From Actinomycetota bacterium (GTDB lineage Bacteria > Actinomycetota > Actinomycetes > Propionibacteriales > Nocardioidaceae), in NCBI GenBank assembly GCA_009701885.1, contig WLJH01000005.1, positions 62,001-126,000 of the forward strand: 64,000 nucleotides of DNA. The letters run 5' to 3'. Each line of letters starts with the position of its first letter. Position 1 is the stretch's first letter. The position numbers and the translations under genes are program-made. Positions 42,871 through 51,845 of the stretch are shown here, piece by piece. Under the pieces are notes generated by a model that saw only the letters and a program-made list of their open reading frames with translations, was not told the origin of the DNA and did not search any database.

Positions 42871-43823
42871 CGCCGGGCCTCCGTCGCGCCGCGGCCGCCC
42901 AGGAGCCCGTCGAGCAGCTCCGCCAGCGCACCGCCCGGGGCGCCGTCGCGCACGCCTGCGGCGACGTCGTCCAGCACGCCGGCGGCGTTGCCGAGGAGGG
43001 CCTGCACCCGGTCGGCGAGCACCCGTGCGTCGCCGTCGGCCAGGGCCAGCAGCCCCATGGAGGCTTCGGAGGTGGCCAGCGCCAGCGCCGGCCCGTACGC
43101 CGCCAGCGCGCCGGTCACGTCGAGCACCGGCAGCGGCTCCATCGGGGGGTTCAGCACCTCGTCCTCGGTGTAGCCGCGGGGCTGGCGGTCGCCCTCGAAG
43201 CCGATCGCCTGCCACCCCAAGGTGTCGCGGTTCCCGCCGTACTCCGGCGCGCCCCAGGTGCCCTCGAAGGCGTGGGTGACGGCGAGGCCCATCATCGCGG
43301 TGACCGCGGGGTCCTGGCTCGACTGCAGGACCAGGTCGCGGGCGGGGCCGGGCAACATGGCGAAGCCCGGCGTCGAGGCGGCCAGGGCGTCCAGACCCGC
43401 GGTGTAGGTCTCCTGGAACCGGCGGACCTTGCCCTTCCAGGCCCTCTGCTCGTAGGCGTCCAGCGGCAGGAACCGCTCGAAGTGGTTGACCCGCGAGCCG
43501 GCGCGGTCGGAGAACGGACCGCCGGCGTAGATGCGCGGCGGGTCGGTGCGGAACGCGCCGAGCAGGGCGTCGATGCTCTCGTGCGCGCCCACCTCGAGCG
43601 CTCCGGGCGTGCCGTCCTCGCCCGGGACGACGCGGTCCACCACGGCGGCGAGCGTGGCCAGCTGCTCCTCCGAGAGGAAGCGGTTGCGGTCGCGACCGAC
43701 CGGGACGGCCACGGTCGGCAGGCCGGGCAGGGCGACCAGGGCCACTGCGCCCAGGGCGGCGCCGGCGAGCAGCCCGCGGCGGCTGGGCCAGGGCAGGTCC
43801 GTCGTGGGGGTGTCGGGCGTCAC
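42867..43823 (-). CDS. Gluconate 2-dehydrogenase subunit 3 family protein
   Basis: A 318-aa small-subunit-like partner of GMC dehydrogenases. The N-terminus has a Tat signal (SRRGLLAGAALGAVALVALPG, in adjoining parts, about residues 14-34). The family domain contains LSEEQLATLAAVVDRVVPGED (about 50-70) and a GWQAIGFEGDRQPRGYTEDEV region near 206-226. The C-terminal 80 residues are a helical extension not obviously part of the core. It overlaps the oxidoreductase gene by four bases. Together they likely form an exported heterodimer that passes electrons to a cytochrome or the quinone pool; no cytochrome gene is adjacent. Confidence 0.85.
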   Translation of the reverse strand: MTPDTPTTDLPWPSRRGLLAGAALGAVALVALPGLPTVAVPVGRDRNRFLSEEQLATLAAVVDRVVPGEDGTPGALEVGAHESIDALLGAFRTDPPRIYAGGPFSDRAGSRVNHFERFLPLDAYEQRAWKGKVRRFQETYTAGLDALAASTPGFAMLPGPARDLVLQSSQDPAVTAMMGLAVTHAFEGTWGAPEYGGNRDTLGWQAIGFEGDRQPRGYTEDEVLNPPMEPLPVLDVTGALAAYGPALALATSEASMGLLALADGDARVLADRVQALLGNAAGVLDDVAAGVRDGAPGGALAELLDGLLGGRGATEARR

Positions 43824-43992
43824 ACCACGTCAACGCCGGGAACTGGAACGGGTTACACCCGGCGGGGGCGACCGATCGACGCGCCGGGGCGACTAGATCT
43901 TCCACACACCTTCCACAGACACGCTCAGGTGACGCCGCTCCGCGTCGATGGGAGCGGGCACACCAGACCGCGCCCTCACGGAGGAGAACGCC

Positions 43993-45663
43993 ATGGCGTC
44001 CACCGCTCGACCGTCCGCACGGATGCAGGACCTCGGCATCGGCACGCGGATGGCGCTGCTCACCGGCGTCGCGCTGCTGCCCGCGGCGCTGGTGACGGCC
44101 ACGGCGCTGCACAGCTCGAGCCGCGTCGAGACCGAGACCCGCCACGCCCTGGAGCTCGAGCGCGCCTCGGCCAAGCTGTACCACCTTGACAACCGCAACA
44201 GCGAGATCAAGGCCGACGCCTACCGCGCGCTCGTGGAGACCGACCTCGACGTGGTGCGCCAGGACACCGTTGACGACATCGCCAGCGCCGAGGAGGTGCT
44301 GGCGGAGGTGGAGGCGCGCGAGCTGCCCGGGTCGATCAGCGACCAGCTCCCCGGCCTGCGCACCGCGCTGGGTGAGTACACCGCGACCCTGTCGTCGTAC
44401 GTCGACCTGGCGGTGGCCGCCCCCCAGCGCGCGCTGGAGCGCCAGGGCGAGGTCGCCGCCGCCAACAGCGTGCTCGACGACCTCCTCGACGGCCTGCGCA
44501 GCGACATCGACGCCGAGGTCTCCGCCCACCGGGTCGACGTGGCGGCACTGCAGTCCGACATGCGCCGGCAGGTGTGGATCGCCCTCATCGCCGGACTGCT
44601 GCTCGCCGTGCTCGTCGCAGCGTGGGTCGCCCGCGGCATCACCCGCCCGCTGCGCCGGACCGTGGCGGTGCTGGAGCAGGTCGCGCAGGGCCGCCTCGAC
44701 CAGCGGCTCGGGCTCACCTCGCGCGACGAGACCGGGCGGATGGGCGCCGCGCTCGACGCGACCCTGGACCGGCTCGGCGACGCGCTGCGCTCCATCGACG
44801 GCAGCTCCCACTCCCTGGCCTCGGCCTCCCAGGAGCTCTCGGCGGTGGCCACGCAGATGACCGCCTCGGCCCGCGCCTCCGCCACCCAGGCCGGCGTCGT
44901 CGACGAGGCCGGCGCGGAGGTCTCCCAGCACCTGCAATCGGTGGCCACCGGCACCGAGGAGATGACCGCCTCGATCGGCGAGATCGCCCAGAACGCCACC
45001 CGCGCCGCCGAGGTCGCCTCCCGGGCCGTCGAGGTGGTCGGCGACGCCGACCGCACGATGGTCAAGCTCGGCGAGTCGAGCGCGCAGGTCGGCAGCGTGG
45101 TCAAGGCGATCAGCTCGATCGCGGCGCAGACCAACCTGCTCGCCCTCAACGCCACCATCGAGGCCGCCCGCGCTGGGGAGGCCGGCAAGGGTTTCGCGGT
45201 GGTCGCCAACGAGGTGCGCGAGCTCGCCCAGGAGACCGCGCGCGCCACCGAGGACATCGTGCTGCGGATCGAGACGATCCAGGCCGACACCACGGCCGCG
45301 GTCGAGGCGATCGCGCAGATCAGCGAGATCATCGTGCGGATCCACGACACCCAGACCACCATCGCCTCGGCCGTGGAGGAGCAGACCGCGACCGCCGCCG
45401 AGATCGCCCGCCGGGTCGCCGACGCGGCCCACGGCTCGGCCGAGATCTCCCGCACCGTCACCGGGGTCGCCGCGGCAGCTGAGGACACCACCGCGGCCGC
45501 GGGATCCACCAGCGAGGCGGCCGCCGAGCTGGCCAGGATGGCGACCGAGCTGCAGCGGCTGGTGGGTCAGTTCGAGCTGGGCAGCGGGTCGTCGATGGCG
45601 TCGGTCACCGCGCTCGGCGCGGTGGCCGAGCCGGTCGCCCTCGGCCAGCGCGGGGCGGCCTGA
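43993..45663 (+). CDS. Methyl-accepting chemotaxis protein
   Basis: A 556-aa membrane chemoreceptor. Membrane helix 1 is at about 20-37 ([19 protein letters not shown]), an extracytoplasmic four-helix sensor (about 40-190) follows, then helix 2 (about 194-214, [20 protein letters not shown]) and HAMP (about 215-270). The cytoplasmic hairpin tip is canonical: [34 protein letters not shown] (about 377-410, in adjoining parts), the CheA/CheW binding site. ATG 43993 has GGAGGAG 5 bases upstream; the frame before it is dispensable. No che or flagellar genes are nearby, so it signals to a distant array, if the organism is motile. Confidence 0.93.
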   Translation: MASTARPSARMQDLGIGTRMALLTGVALLPAALVTATALHSSSRVETETRHALELERASAKLYHLDNRNSEIKADAYRALVETDLDVVRQDTVDDIASAEEVLAEVEARELPGSISDQLPGLRTALGEYTATLSSYVDLAVAAPQRALERQGEVAAANSVLDDLLDGLRSDIDAEVSAHRVDVAALQSDMRRQVWIALIAGLLLAVLVAAWVARGITRPLRRTVAVLEQVAQGRLDQRLGLTSRDETGRMGAALDATLDRLGDALRSIDGSSHSLASASQELSAVATQMTASARASATQAGVVDEAGAEVSQHLQSVATGTEEMTASIGEIAQNATRAAEVASRAVEVVGDADRTMVKLGESSAQVGSVVKAISSIAAQTNLLALNATIEAARAGEAGKGFAVVANEVRELAQETARATEDIVLRIETIQADTTAAVEAIAQISEIIVRIHDTQTTIASAVEEQTATAAEIARRVADAAHGSAEISRTVTGVAAAAEDTTAAAGSTSEAAAELARMATELQRLVGQFELGSGSSMASVTALGAVAEPVALGQRGAA

Positions 45664-45674
45664 CCCCCCGCCGC

Positions 45675-46700
45675 TCAGGACTCGTCGGTCTCCTCGACCG
45701 TGTCCGGCTCGGGCTCGGTGGCGACGGCCTCGGCCCTGGCCCCGAGCTCGAGCACCTCGGCGAGGTGGACGACCGCGTCGCCGGAGCTGACCAGGGGCGC
45801 CTCGGTGCGACCGATCACGATGCCGTCGCGGTCGGCGTGCACCAGCCGCACACGCTTGCCGAAGGAGTCGAAGAGGCCGCCGAGCCGCTGGCCGCGGGTC
45901 ACCCGCTGGCCGAGCTCGGCCTCCAGGTGCAGCATCCCGGTGCCGCGCGCCCGGACCCAGCCCGAGCGCCACGACTCCAGCGTCGCGGGGGGTGAGTCGT
46001 CCTCGAGCGGGTCGATCATCCCGAGGTGGGCCAGCACCCGGCGTACGCCGAGGACACCGGCGTCGACCGCCCAGCCGTCCATCCGCCACGCCTCGCCTGC
46101 CTCGTAGAGCAGCACCTTCGCGCCGGCCTCCCGCGCCGCCGCGCGGAGCGAGCCGTCGCGCAGGCGGGCGTGCAGCATCACCGGGGCGCCGAACGCCAGG
46201 GACAGCTCGCGGGTGCGCTCGTCCTCGAGGTCGGCGCGGATCTGCGGGAGGTTGGTGCGGCGGTCCGAGCCGGTGTGCAGGTCGATGCCGACCTCGCACT
46301 TGGCGACCACCTCGGTCATCACGAGGTGGGCGATCCGGGCGGCCAGCGACCCGCGCTTGGAGCCGGGGAAGGAGCGGTTGAGGTCGCGGCGGTCCGGCAG
46401 GTAGCGGTCGCCGTTCATGAAGCCGAGCACGTTGACGATGGGCATCGCGATCACCGTGCCGCGCAGCTTCTTGGCGTCCAGGTCGGCCAGCACCTGCCGG
46501 ATGACCTCCACCCCGACGGCCTCGTCGCCGTGGATGGCCGCATCGATCCAGACCGTCGGGCCCTCCTGGCGGCCGTGCACGACGCGGACCGGGAGGTCGA
46601 CGTCGGCGCCGGTCACGAGCCGGGTGATGGGCAGGGCCAGTGCCTGCTTGCGACCCGCACGGACCCGCACGGGACCGATCTCGAAGGAGTCGCGGGGCAC
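45675..46700 (-). CDS. Succinylglutamate desuccinylase/aspartoacylase family protein
   Basis: A 341-aa zinc carboxypeptidase-like (M14) enzyme. Ligand motifs are WIDAAIHGDEAVG (about 51-63, HxxE) and GIDLHTGSDRR (about 138-148, the second His). The conserved NVLGFMNGDRYLPDRRDLNRSFPG segment lies between them. It hydrolyses an amide of an acidic amino acid; the actual substrate is not clear. GTG 46700 follows TAGGCT by 6 bases, so it is leaderless. It lies downstream of a RimB-like gene and near rimK, a cluster seen in many bacteria, which suggests action on glutamate-modified products. Confidence 0.85.
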   Translation of the reverse strand: MPRDSFEIGPVRVRAGRKQALALPITRLVTGADVDLPVRVVHGRQEGPTVWIDAAIHGDEAVGVEVIRQVLADLDAKKLRGTVIAMPIVNVLGFMNGDRYLPDRRDLNRSFPGSKRGSLAARIAHLVMTEVVAKCEVGIDLHTGSDRRTNLPQIRADLEDERTRELSLAFGAPVMLHARLRDGSLRAAAREAGAKVLLYEAGEAWRMDGWAVDAGVLGVRRVLAHLGMIDPLEDDSPPATLESWRSGWVRARGTGMLHLEAELGQRVTRGQRLGGLFDSFGKRVRLVHADRDGIVIGRTEAPLVSSGDAVVHLAEVLELGARAEAVATEPEPDTVEETDES

Positions 46701-46706
46701 GGGGGC

Positions 46707-46712
46707 AGCCTA
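46707..46712 (-). promoter_or_regulatory. -10 box of a leaderless promoter
   Basis: TAGGCT on the minus strand ends 6 bases before the GTG at 46700, the same box and spacing as at nfo. Confidence 0.5.
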
Positions 46713-46773
46713 GGGCGACCGGCCGGGTGGTCGGGCCGGGTCGTCCAGGCCGGGTCGTCCGGGCAGGTGCGGC

Positions 46774-47262
46774 TCAGCGCCCGCGGTTGCGGCGACGTAC
46801 GGCGACGGGCGGGCGCGGCCCGAGGTAGGACCGTCCCGGGTCGACGGCGTACCCCTGCCTCAGCGCCTCGCGCCCCACGAGCATCCGGAAGCCCATCTCG
46901 TCACGCCGCGACAGCGTCATCTCGCAGGAGATGGTGCGGCCCATGAGCGTGACGTCCATCGGCACGACCAGCCGCTCCTCGGCGTGGCCGGAGGAGGAGC
47001 GCACCTCGCGCACGTCGATGACCGGGCACTGGGCGGCGACGGCGTCCTCGTCGGTGGCCTGCCAGGGGTGGACGGAGAAGGAGACCCAGCGCTCGCCGCC
47101 GACCCGCTCCTCGCTCAGGTCGAAGGCGTGGATCGCCGAGCTGCGGGCGCCGGTGTCGAGCTTGGCCTTGATCCACGGGACTCCCACGCCGGGCAGGCTC
47201 ACCCACTCACGCCACCCCGCGAGGGTGTAGGAAGGGTCGGGGGCGGGCAGGTCGTCAGGCAC
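46774..47262 (-). CDS. RimB-like putative ATP-dependent zinc protease (RimK-associated)
   Basis: A 162-aa protein of the small retropepsin-like family (RimB/DUF785). The aspartic protease-like motif KAKLDTGARSSAIHA (about 32-46) has the catalytic-type DTGA. VVPMDVTLMGRTISCEMTLSRR (about 100-121) and MLVGREAL (about 127-134) complete the fold, the last like the C-terminal G-R motif of retropepsins. Family members trim or counteract poly-glutamate tails made by RimK. It is encoded divergently from rimK across 35 bases, so expression is probably balanced. A GAGG-type Shine-Dalgarno lies before GTG 47262. Confidence 0.85.
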   Translation of the reverse strand: MPDDLPAPDPSYTLAGWREWVSLPGVGVPWIKAKLDTGARSSAIHAFDLSEERVGGERWVSFSVHPWQATDEDAVAAQCPVIDVREVRSSSGHAEERLVVPMDVTLMGRTISCEMTLSRRDEMGFRMLVGREALRQGYAVDPGRSYLGPRPPVAVRRRNRGR

Positions 47263-47297
47263 GTCCTCGACTCTCCTTCCTCCAGACTCGGGTGGTC

Positions 47298-48500
47298 ATG
47301 AAGCTAGCGATCCTCTCCCGCGCACCCCGCTCGTACAGTACGCAGCGCCTGCGCACCGCCGCGCTGGACCGTGGGCACACGGTCAAGGTGCTCAACACCC
47401 TGCGCTTCGGCATCGACCTGTCGGGTGACGAGCCGGACCTGCAGTTCCGCGGCAAGCAGCTCTCGCACTACGACGCGATCCTGCCGAGGATCGGCAACTC
47501 CATCACCTACTTCGGCACCGCGGTGGTGCGGCAGTTCGAGCAGATGGACGTCTACACGCCCAACACCTCGTGGGGCATCGCCAACAGCCGCGACAAGCTC
47601 CGCGCGACCCAGATCCTGTCCCGCCACCAGATCGGGATGCCGGCCACGACCTTCGTCCAGGGTCGCGGCGACGTGATCCCCGCGATCGAGCGGGTCGGCG
47701 GGGCGCCGGTCGTCATCAAGCTGCTCGAGGGCACCCAGGGCATCGGCGTCATCCTCGCCCCGGACATCAAGGTCGCCGAGGCGATCATCGAGACGCTGCA
47801 GTCGACCCGGCAGAACGTGCTGATCCAGCGCTTCGTCAAGGAGTCCAAGGGCCGCGACATCCGCGCCCTGGTCGTCGGAGACCGGGTCGTGGCGGCGATG
47901 CGCCGGGTCGCGCAGGGCGACGAGTTCCGCTCCAACGTGCACCGCGGCGGGTCCGTGGAGCCGGTCGACCTCGACCCGGCCTTCGAGCGCGCGGCCGTGC
48001 GGTCGGCCCAGATCATGGGCCTGCGGGTCGCGGGCGTCGACATGCTCGAGGGCAACGACGGTCCGCTGGTGATGGAGGTCAACTCCTCCCCGGGCCTGGA
48101 GGGGATCGAGACCGCCACCAAGCTCGATGTCGCCGGCGCGATCATCGACTACATCGACAACCAGGTCGCCTTCCCCGAGATCGACGTGCGGCAGCGGCTG
48201 ACCGTCTCGACGGGGTACGGCGTCGCCGAGATCCAGGTCGGTGAGGCCTCCGACCTCGTGGGCAAGACGCTCGGGCAGTCGAGCCTGCGGGAGAAGGACA
48301 TCAGTGCGCTGACCCTGCACCGCGGCACCCAGGTCATCCCCAACCCCAACGCCCAGCACGTCCTCGAGGCCGGCGACCGGCTGCTCTGCTTCGGCAAGCT
48401 CGAGGAGATGCGCTCGATGATCCCCAGCCGTCGCAAGCGCAGCCGCAAGCTGAAGAAGCTGCCCAAGGAGCCGATCCACGACGTGCCGCCCGCGGGCTGA
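47298..48500 (+). CDS. rimK: RimK family ATP-grasp ligase with C-terminal RCK_C domain
   Basis: A 400-aa ATP-dependent ligase. N-terminal pre-ATP-grasp domain MKLAILSRAPRSYSTQRL (1-18), then the ATP-grasp fold with PVVIKLLEGTQGIGVILA (about 136-153), ESKGRDIRALVVGDRVVAAMRR (about 183-204) and the metal-binding VMEVNSSPGLEGIE (about 256-269), all typical of RimK. E. coli RimK adds glutamates to ribosomal protein S6. The 100-residue C-terminal extension (about 305-375, VAEIQVGEASDLVGKTL ... EAGDRLLCFGKLEEM) matches a TrkA_C/RCK_C regulatory domain, so a small ligand may control activity. ATG 47298 is preferred to GTG 47292. Confidence 0.92.
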   Translation: MKLAILSRAPRSYSTQRLRTAALDRGHTVKVLNTLRFGIDLSGDEPDLQFRGKQLSHYDAILPRIGNSITYFGTAVVRQFEQMDVYTPNTSWGIANSRDKLRATQILSRHQIGMPATTFVQGRGDVIPAIERVGGAPVVIKLLEGTQGIGVILAPDIKVAEAIIETLQSTRQNVLIQRFVKESKGRDIRALVVGDRVVAAMRRVAQGDEFRSNVHRGGSVEPVDLDPAFERAAVRSAQIMGLRVAGVDMLEGNDGPLVMEVNSSPGLEGIETATKLDVAGAIIDYIDNQVAFPEIDVRQRLTVSTGYGVAEIQVGEASDLVGKTLGQSSLREKDISALTLHRGTQVIPNPNAQHVLEAGDRLLCFGKLEEMRSMIPSRRKRSRKLKKLPKEPIHDVPPAG

Positions 48501-48530
48501 GGCCTCTGCTGGGTCCTGCCCGCGCTGCCT

Positions 48531-48580
48531 GGGACGTCATACGGAGGGGAGGAACCGACCTCCCGTCCGTATGACGTCCC
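48531..48580. terminator. Very strong bidirectional hairpin
   Basis: Arms of 22 bp with one mismatch: GGGACGTCATACGGA (48531-48545) with TCCGTATGACGTCCC (48566-48580), continued by GGGAGG/CCTCCC around a 6-base loop. It separates convergent rimK and the ABC permease gene. Confidence 0.8.
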
Positions 48581-48595
48581 GCGGGACCGGCGGGC

Positions 48596-49456
48596 TCAGG
48601 CCTTGCCGGCCGAGAGGCGGTACTGCCGGACCGAGAGCGGCACGAAGACCAGCAGGATGATCGCGACCCAGATGAGGGTGTAGATCTCGGCGTTCTGCTG
48701 GGGCCAGGCGTCGGGTGCGGGGATGCTCGGATCGATGTTGCCGAAGAGCTCGCGGCTGGCCTGCGTGAGCGCGGAGACCGGGTTCCACTCCACCAGCGTG
48801 CGCAGGAACCCGCTGAAGGACTCCAGCGGCACGAAGGCGTTGGAGACGAACGTCAGCGGCATGATCACGATGAACGAGGCGTTGTTGATGACCTCGACGC
48901 TCGGGACCATCAGGCCGACCCAGGCCATGACCCAGCTGACGGCGTACGCGAAGAGCAGCAGCAGCCCGAAGCCGAGGATCGCGTCGACGACGCCCTCGCG
49001 GATGCGCCAGCCGACGGCCAGGCCGGTCAGCGCCATGATGATCAGGCTCAGCACGTTGTAGACGACGTCGGAGGTCGTGCGGCCGACGAGCACCGCGGCC
49101 GGCGACATCGGCAGCGACCGGAAGCGGTCGATGATGCCCTTCTGCATGTCCTCGGCCAGGCCGGCGCCGGTGAAGGTGGCGCCGAAGACGACGGTCTGGG
49201 CGAAGATCCCGGCGATGAGGAACTCGCGGTAGGCGACCTCGCCGCCCGGGTCGATCGCGCCGCCGAAGACGAAGGCGAACAGCAGCACGAACATGATCGG
49301 GCTGATCAGGACGAAGACGAGCACCTCGGGCACCCGCTTGATCTTGATCAGGTTGCGCTTGGCGACGACCCAGCCGTCGGTGAGGGCGCGCACGACGCCG
49401 TTGGGACGGGCCTGCTCGAGCGGGCTGGCAGGCGAGGAGGGGGCGGGCGTGGTCAT
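48596..49456 (-). CDS. ABC transporter permease (DrrB-like)
   Basis: A 286-aa membrane protein of the ABC-2 type with six hydrophobic helices. VAKRNLIKIKRVPEVLVFVLISPIMFVLLFAFVFGG (about 29-64) is the first helix with its preceding amphipathic part. MQKGIIDRFRSLPMSPAAVLVGR (about 104-126) is the conserved ABC-2 cytoplasmic motif, and FVSNAFVPLESFSGFLRTLVEWNP (about 203-226) is the hallmark of DrrB-type permeases. It exports an antibiotic or lipid with the ATPase encoded just upstream; stop and start overlap (ATGA). Confidence 0.9.
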   Translation of the reverse strand: MTTPAPSSPASPLEQARPNGVVRALTDGWVVAKRNLIKIKRVPEVLVFVLISPIMFVLLFAFVFGGAIDPGGEVAYREFLIAGIFAQTVVFGATFTGAGLAEDMQKGIIDRFRSLPMSPAAVLVGRTTSDVVYNVLSLIIMALTGLAVGWRIREGVVDAILGFGLLLLFAYAVSWVMAWVGLMVPSVEVINNASFIVIMPLTFVSNAFVPLESFSGFLRTLVEWNPVSALTQASRELFGNIDPSIPAPDAWPQQNAEIYTLIWVAIILLVFVPLSVRQYRLSAGKA

Positions 49457-50442
49457 CGGGTCACCTCGGCGGTCGGGTCGGTCGTGGCGTCGGCAGCGGC
49501 GTCCTCGCTGGCGTGGCCGGTGAGGGTCAGGAAGACGTCGTCGAGGGTGGGTCGGCGCAGGCCGACGTCGAGGACCTCGACCCGCTCGCGCTCGAGGCCC
49601 TCGAGCAGCCGCCGCAGCGACCCGACGCCGCCGTCGACGGCGGCGGTGAGCTCGCGGCCGTTCTCGGCCACCCCGATCTCGCCGGTGGCGACCTCCGCCA
49701 TCAGCCGCCGGACCCGGTCGCGGTCGGCGGGGTGGGCCAGCACGACCTCCACCCGCTCGCCGCCGGTCTGGGCCTTGAGCTGGTCGGCGGTGCCGCGCGC
49801 GATCGCCCGGCCGTGGTCGATCACGAGGATGTCGTCGGCGAGCCGGTCGGCCTCCTCGAGGTACTGCGTCGTCAGCAGCAGGGTCGCACCCGAGGCCACC
49901 AGCTCGCGGATGACGTCCCACATGCCCACGCGGCTGCGCGGGTCCAGGCCCGTGGTCGGCTCGTCGAGCACCAGCACCGGCGGGGCCGCCACGAGCGCAC
50001 CGGCCAGGTCGAGGCGGCGGCGCATGCCGCCCGAGTATGTCTTGGAGGGGCGGTCCCCGGCCTCGGCCAGGTCGAAGCGCTCCAGCAGCTCCCGGGCACG
50101 GGCCCGGGCCGCCGTGCGGGACATGCCGTAGAGGCGCCCGACCATCTCGAGGTTCTCGAAGCCGGTCAGGTGCTCGTCGACGGCGGCGTACTGACCCGAC
50201 AGGCCGATGCGCGAGCGCACCCCGTCGGGGTCTGCGAGCACGTCGACGCCGGCGACGACGGCCGAGCCGGCGTCGGGCTTGAGCAGCGTGGTCAGCACGC
50301 GCACGGCGGTGGTCTTGCCGGCGCCGTTGGGGCCCAGGAGCGCCAGCACCTTGCCCTCGGGCACGTCGAGGTCGAGCCCGGCGAGGGCCTCGACGTCCTT
50401 GTACCTCTTCACCAGGCCGGTGGCCCTGATCATGTCGGTCAT
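49453..50442 (-). CDS. Daunorubicin resistance-type ABC transporter ATP-binding protein (DrrA-like)
   Basis: A 329-aa nucleotide-binding protein. Walker A GPNGAGKTT (38-46), Q-loop region SGQYAAVDEHLTG, signature YSGGMRRRLDLAGAL (about 136-150), Walker B VLVLDEPTTGLDPRSR (about 156-171) and the H-loop region LLTTQYLEEADRLAD. The C-terminal domain (about 225-329) with VGLRRPTLDDVFLTLTGH is typical of the DrrA family. ATG 50442 has GAGGACG upstream; the open frame before it is antisense to the P450 region. It forms an operon with the DrrB-like permease. Confidence 0.93.
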   Translation of the reverse strand: MTDMIRATGLVKRYKDVEALAGLDLDVPEGKVLALLGPNGAGKTTAVRVLTTLLKPDAGSAVVAGVDVLADPDGVRSRIGLSGQYAAVDEHLTGFENLEMVGRLYGMSRTAARARARELLERFDLAEAGDRPSKTYSGGMRRRLDLAGALVAAPPVLVLDEPTTGLDPRSRVGMWDVIRELVASGATLLLTTQYLEEADRLADDILVIDHGRAIARGTADQLKAQTGGERVEVVLAHPADRDRVRRLMAEVATGEIGVAENGRELTAAVDGGVGSLRRLLEGLERERVEVLDVGLRRPTLDDVFLTLTGHASEDAAADATTDPTAEVTR

Positions 50443-50639
50443 CGCGTCCTCGGGTCTGCAGGGGGCTGCGGGGATGTGCGGGGTGGGTGCCGCGTCCGCG
50501 GCTGACGGCACCTGACGATGCCGTGCGCAGGCTATGGACCGCCACCGACATTCGGACTCATCGGTGCGCGCCACCCTGGACACCGGCGGTCGCGTGGTCC
50601 AGCGTGTGCCGCGTGGATGGACGGGCGGACACACGGGCG

Positions 50640-51845
50640 GTGACCTTCCGGCAACGGGGGGGCGAGGACTGGGCGGACCCCTGGGCGGAGTACGCCGCGC
50701 TGCGCGACCACGACCCGGTGCACCACGTGGTGCCGCACGCCCGGCCCGACCACGACTTCTACGTGCTGTCCCGGCACGCCGATGTCCTCGCCGCCGCGGT
50801 CGACACCGCGACCTTCTCCTCCGCGCAGGGCCTGACGACGGCGTACGGCGAGCTGGAGGCGCTCGGCCTGGCCGAGCCACCGCTGGTCATGCAGGACCCG
50901 CCGACGCACACGGCCTTCCGCAAGCTGGTGGCCCGGGGGTTCACGCCGCGCCAGGTGGGCGACCTGGAGCCGGTCGTGCGCGACTTCGTGCGCGAGCGGC
51001 TGCCCGCGTTGGCCGACGGCGGGGACGTCGTGGAGGCGCTCTTCAAGCCGCTGCCGAGCATGGTGGTGGCGCACTACCTCGGCGTGCCCGAGGCCGACCG
51101 GGCGTCCTTCGACGGCTGGACGGAGGCGATCGTGGCCGCCGGCGGATCCGGTGACGCCCTGTCCGCGGCCGAGGCGGCCGGCGAGATGCTCACCTACTTC
51201 GCCGCGCTCGTGGAGCGGCGCCGGCGCGAGTTGCGCGAGCGGCCCGGCACCGACCCCGGGCCGGACACCGTCTCCCACCTCGTGGCGGCCGGTCGCGCCG
51301 ACGACCCCGACGGGCTGGTCGCGGTGCTGGGCTACGTCTTCACGATGGTCACCGGCGGCAACGACACCACCACCGGTCTGCTCGGCGGCGCCGTCCAGCT
51401 GCTCGCCGACGCCCCCGAGGAGCGCGCACGACTGGTCTCCGGCGAGGTGCCGGTCGACGTGGCGGTGGAGGAGCTGCTCCGGCTCACCTCGCCCGTGCAG
51501 GGGTTGGCGCGCACCGCCACCCGCGACGTAGAGCTGCACGGCGTACGCATCCCCGAGGGCCGCAAGGTCCTGCTGCTGTACGCCGCCGGCAACCGCGACC
51601 CGCGGCGCTACGGCCCCGACGCCGAGCGGCTCGACGTGGGGCGTCGGCCGAGCCAGGTCCTCAGCTTCTCCCAGGGCAGCCACCACTGCCTCGGAGCGGC
51701 CGTCGCCCGGCTGCAGGCGCGGGTGGCGCTGGAGGAGCTGCTCGCGGCGTACCCGGGCTTCGAGGTCGGCACCGCGGGTGTCACCTGGGCGCCGGGCCCC
51801 TACGTCCGGCGGCCGCTCTCGGTGCCGTTCGTGGGTCGCCCGTGA
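50640..51845 (+). CDS. Cytochrome P450
   Basis: A 401-aa heme monooxygenase of the soluble bacterial type. The I-helix reads VTGGNDTTTGLLGGAV (about 237-252; G-G-N-D-T-T in place of the usual A-G-x-E/D-T-T). The ExxR helix is EELLRL (around 278-283), and the heme loop is FSQGSHHCLGAAVARLQ with Cys350. Redox partners are not encoded nearby. GTG 50640 gives VTFRQRGGEDWADPW; a GTG at 50613 is an alternative adding nine residues. The stop overlaps the start of the pseudouridine kinase gene (GTGA), so this P450 is translated together with a nucleoside catabolism pair, an uncommon arrangement. Confidence 0.9.
   Translation: MTFRQRGGEDWADPWAEYAALRDHDPVHHVVPHARPDHDFYVLSRHADVLAAAVDTATFSSAQGLTTAYGELEALGLAEPPLVMQDPPTHTAFRKLVARGFTPRQVGDLEPVVRDFVRERLPALADGGDVVEALFKPLPSMVVAHYLGVPEADRASFDGWTEAIVAAGGSGDALSAAEAAGEMLTYFAALVERRRRELRERPGTDPGPDTVSHLVAAGRADDPDGLVAVLGYVFTMVTGGNDTTTGLLGGAVQLLADAPEERARLVSGEVPVDVAVEELLRLTSPVQGLARTATRDVELHGVRIPEGRKVLLLYAAGNRDPRRYGPDAERLDVGRRPSQVLSFSQGSHHCLGAAVARLQARVALEELLAAYPGFEVGTAGVTWAPGPYVRRPLSVPFVGRP

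Noticed and set aside
42871-46299. Upstream extension of the GMC oxidoreductase frame by over 1100 codons
   Set aside because: It crosses three other well-supported genes on both strands; the FAD motif and ATGA overlap fix the start at 42870.
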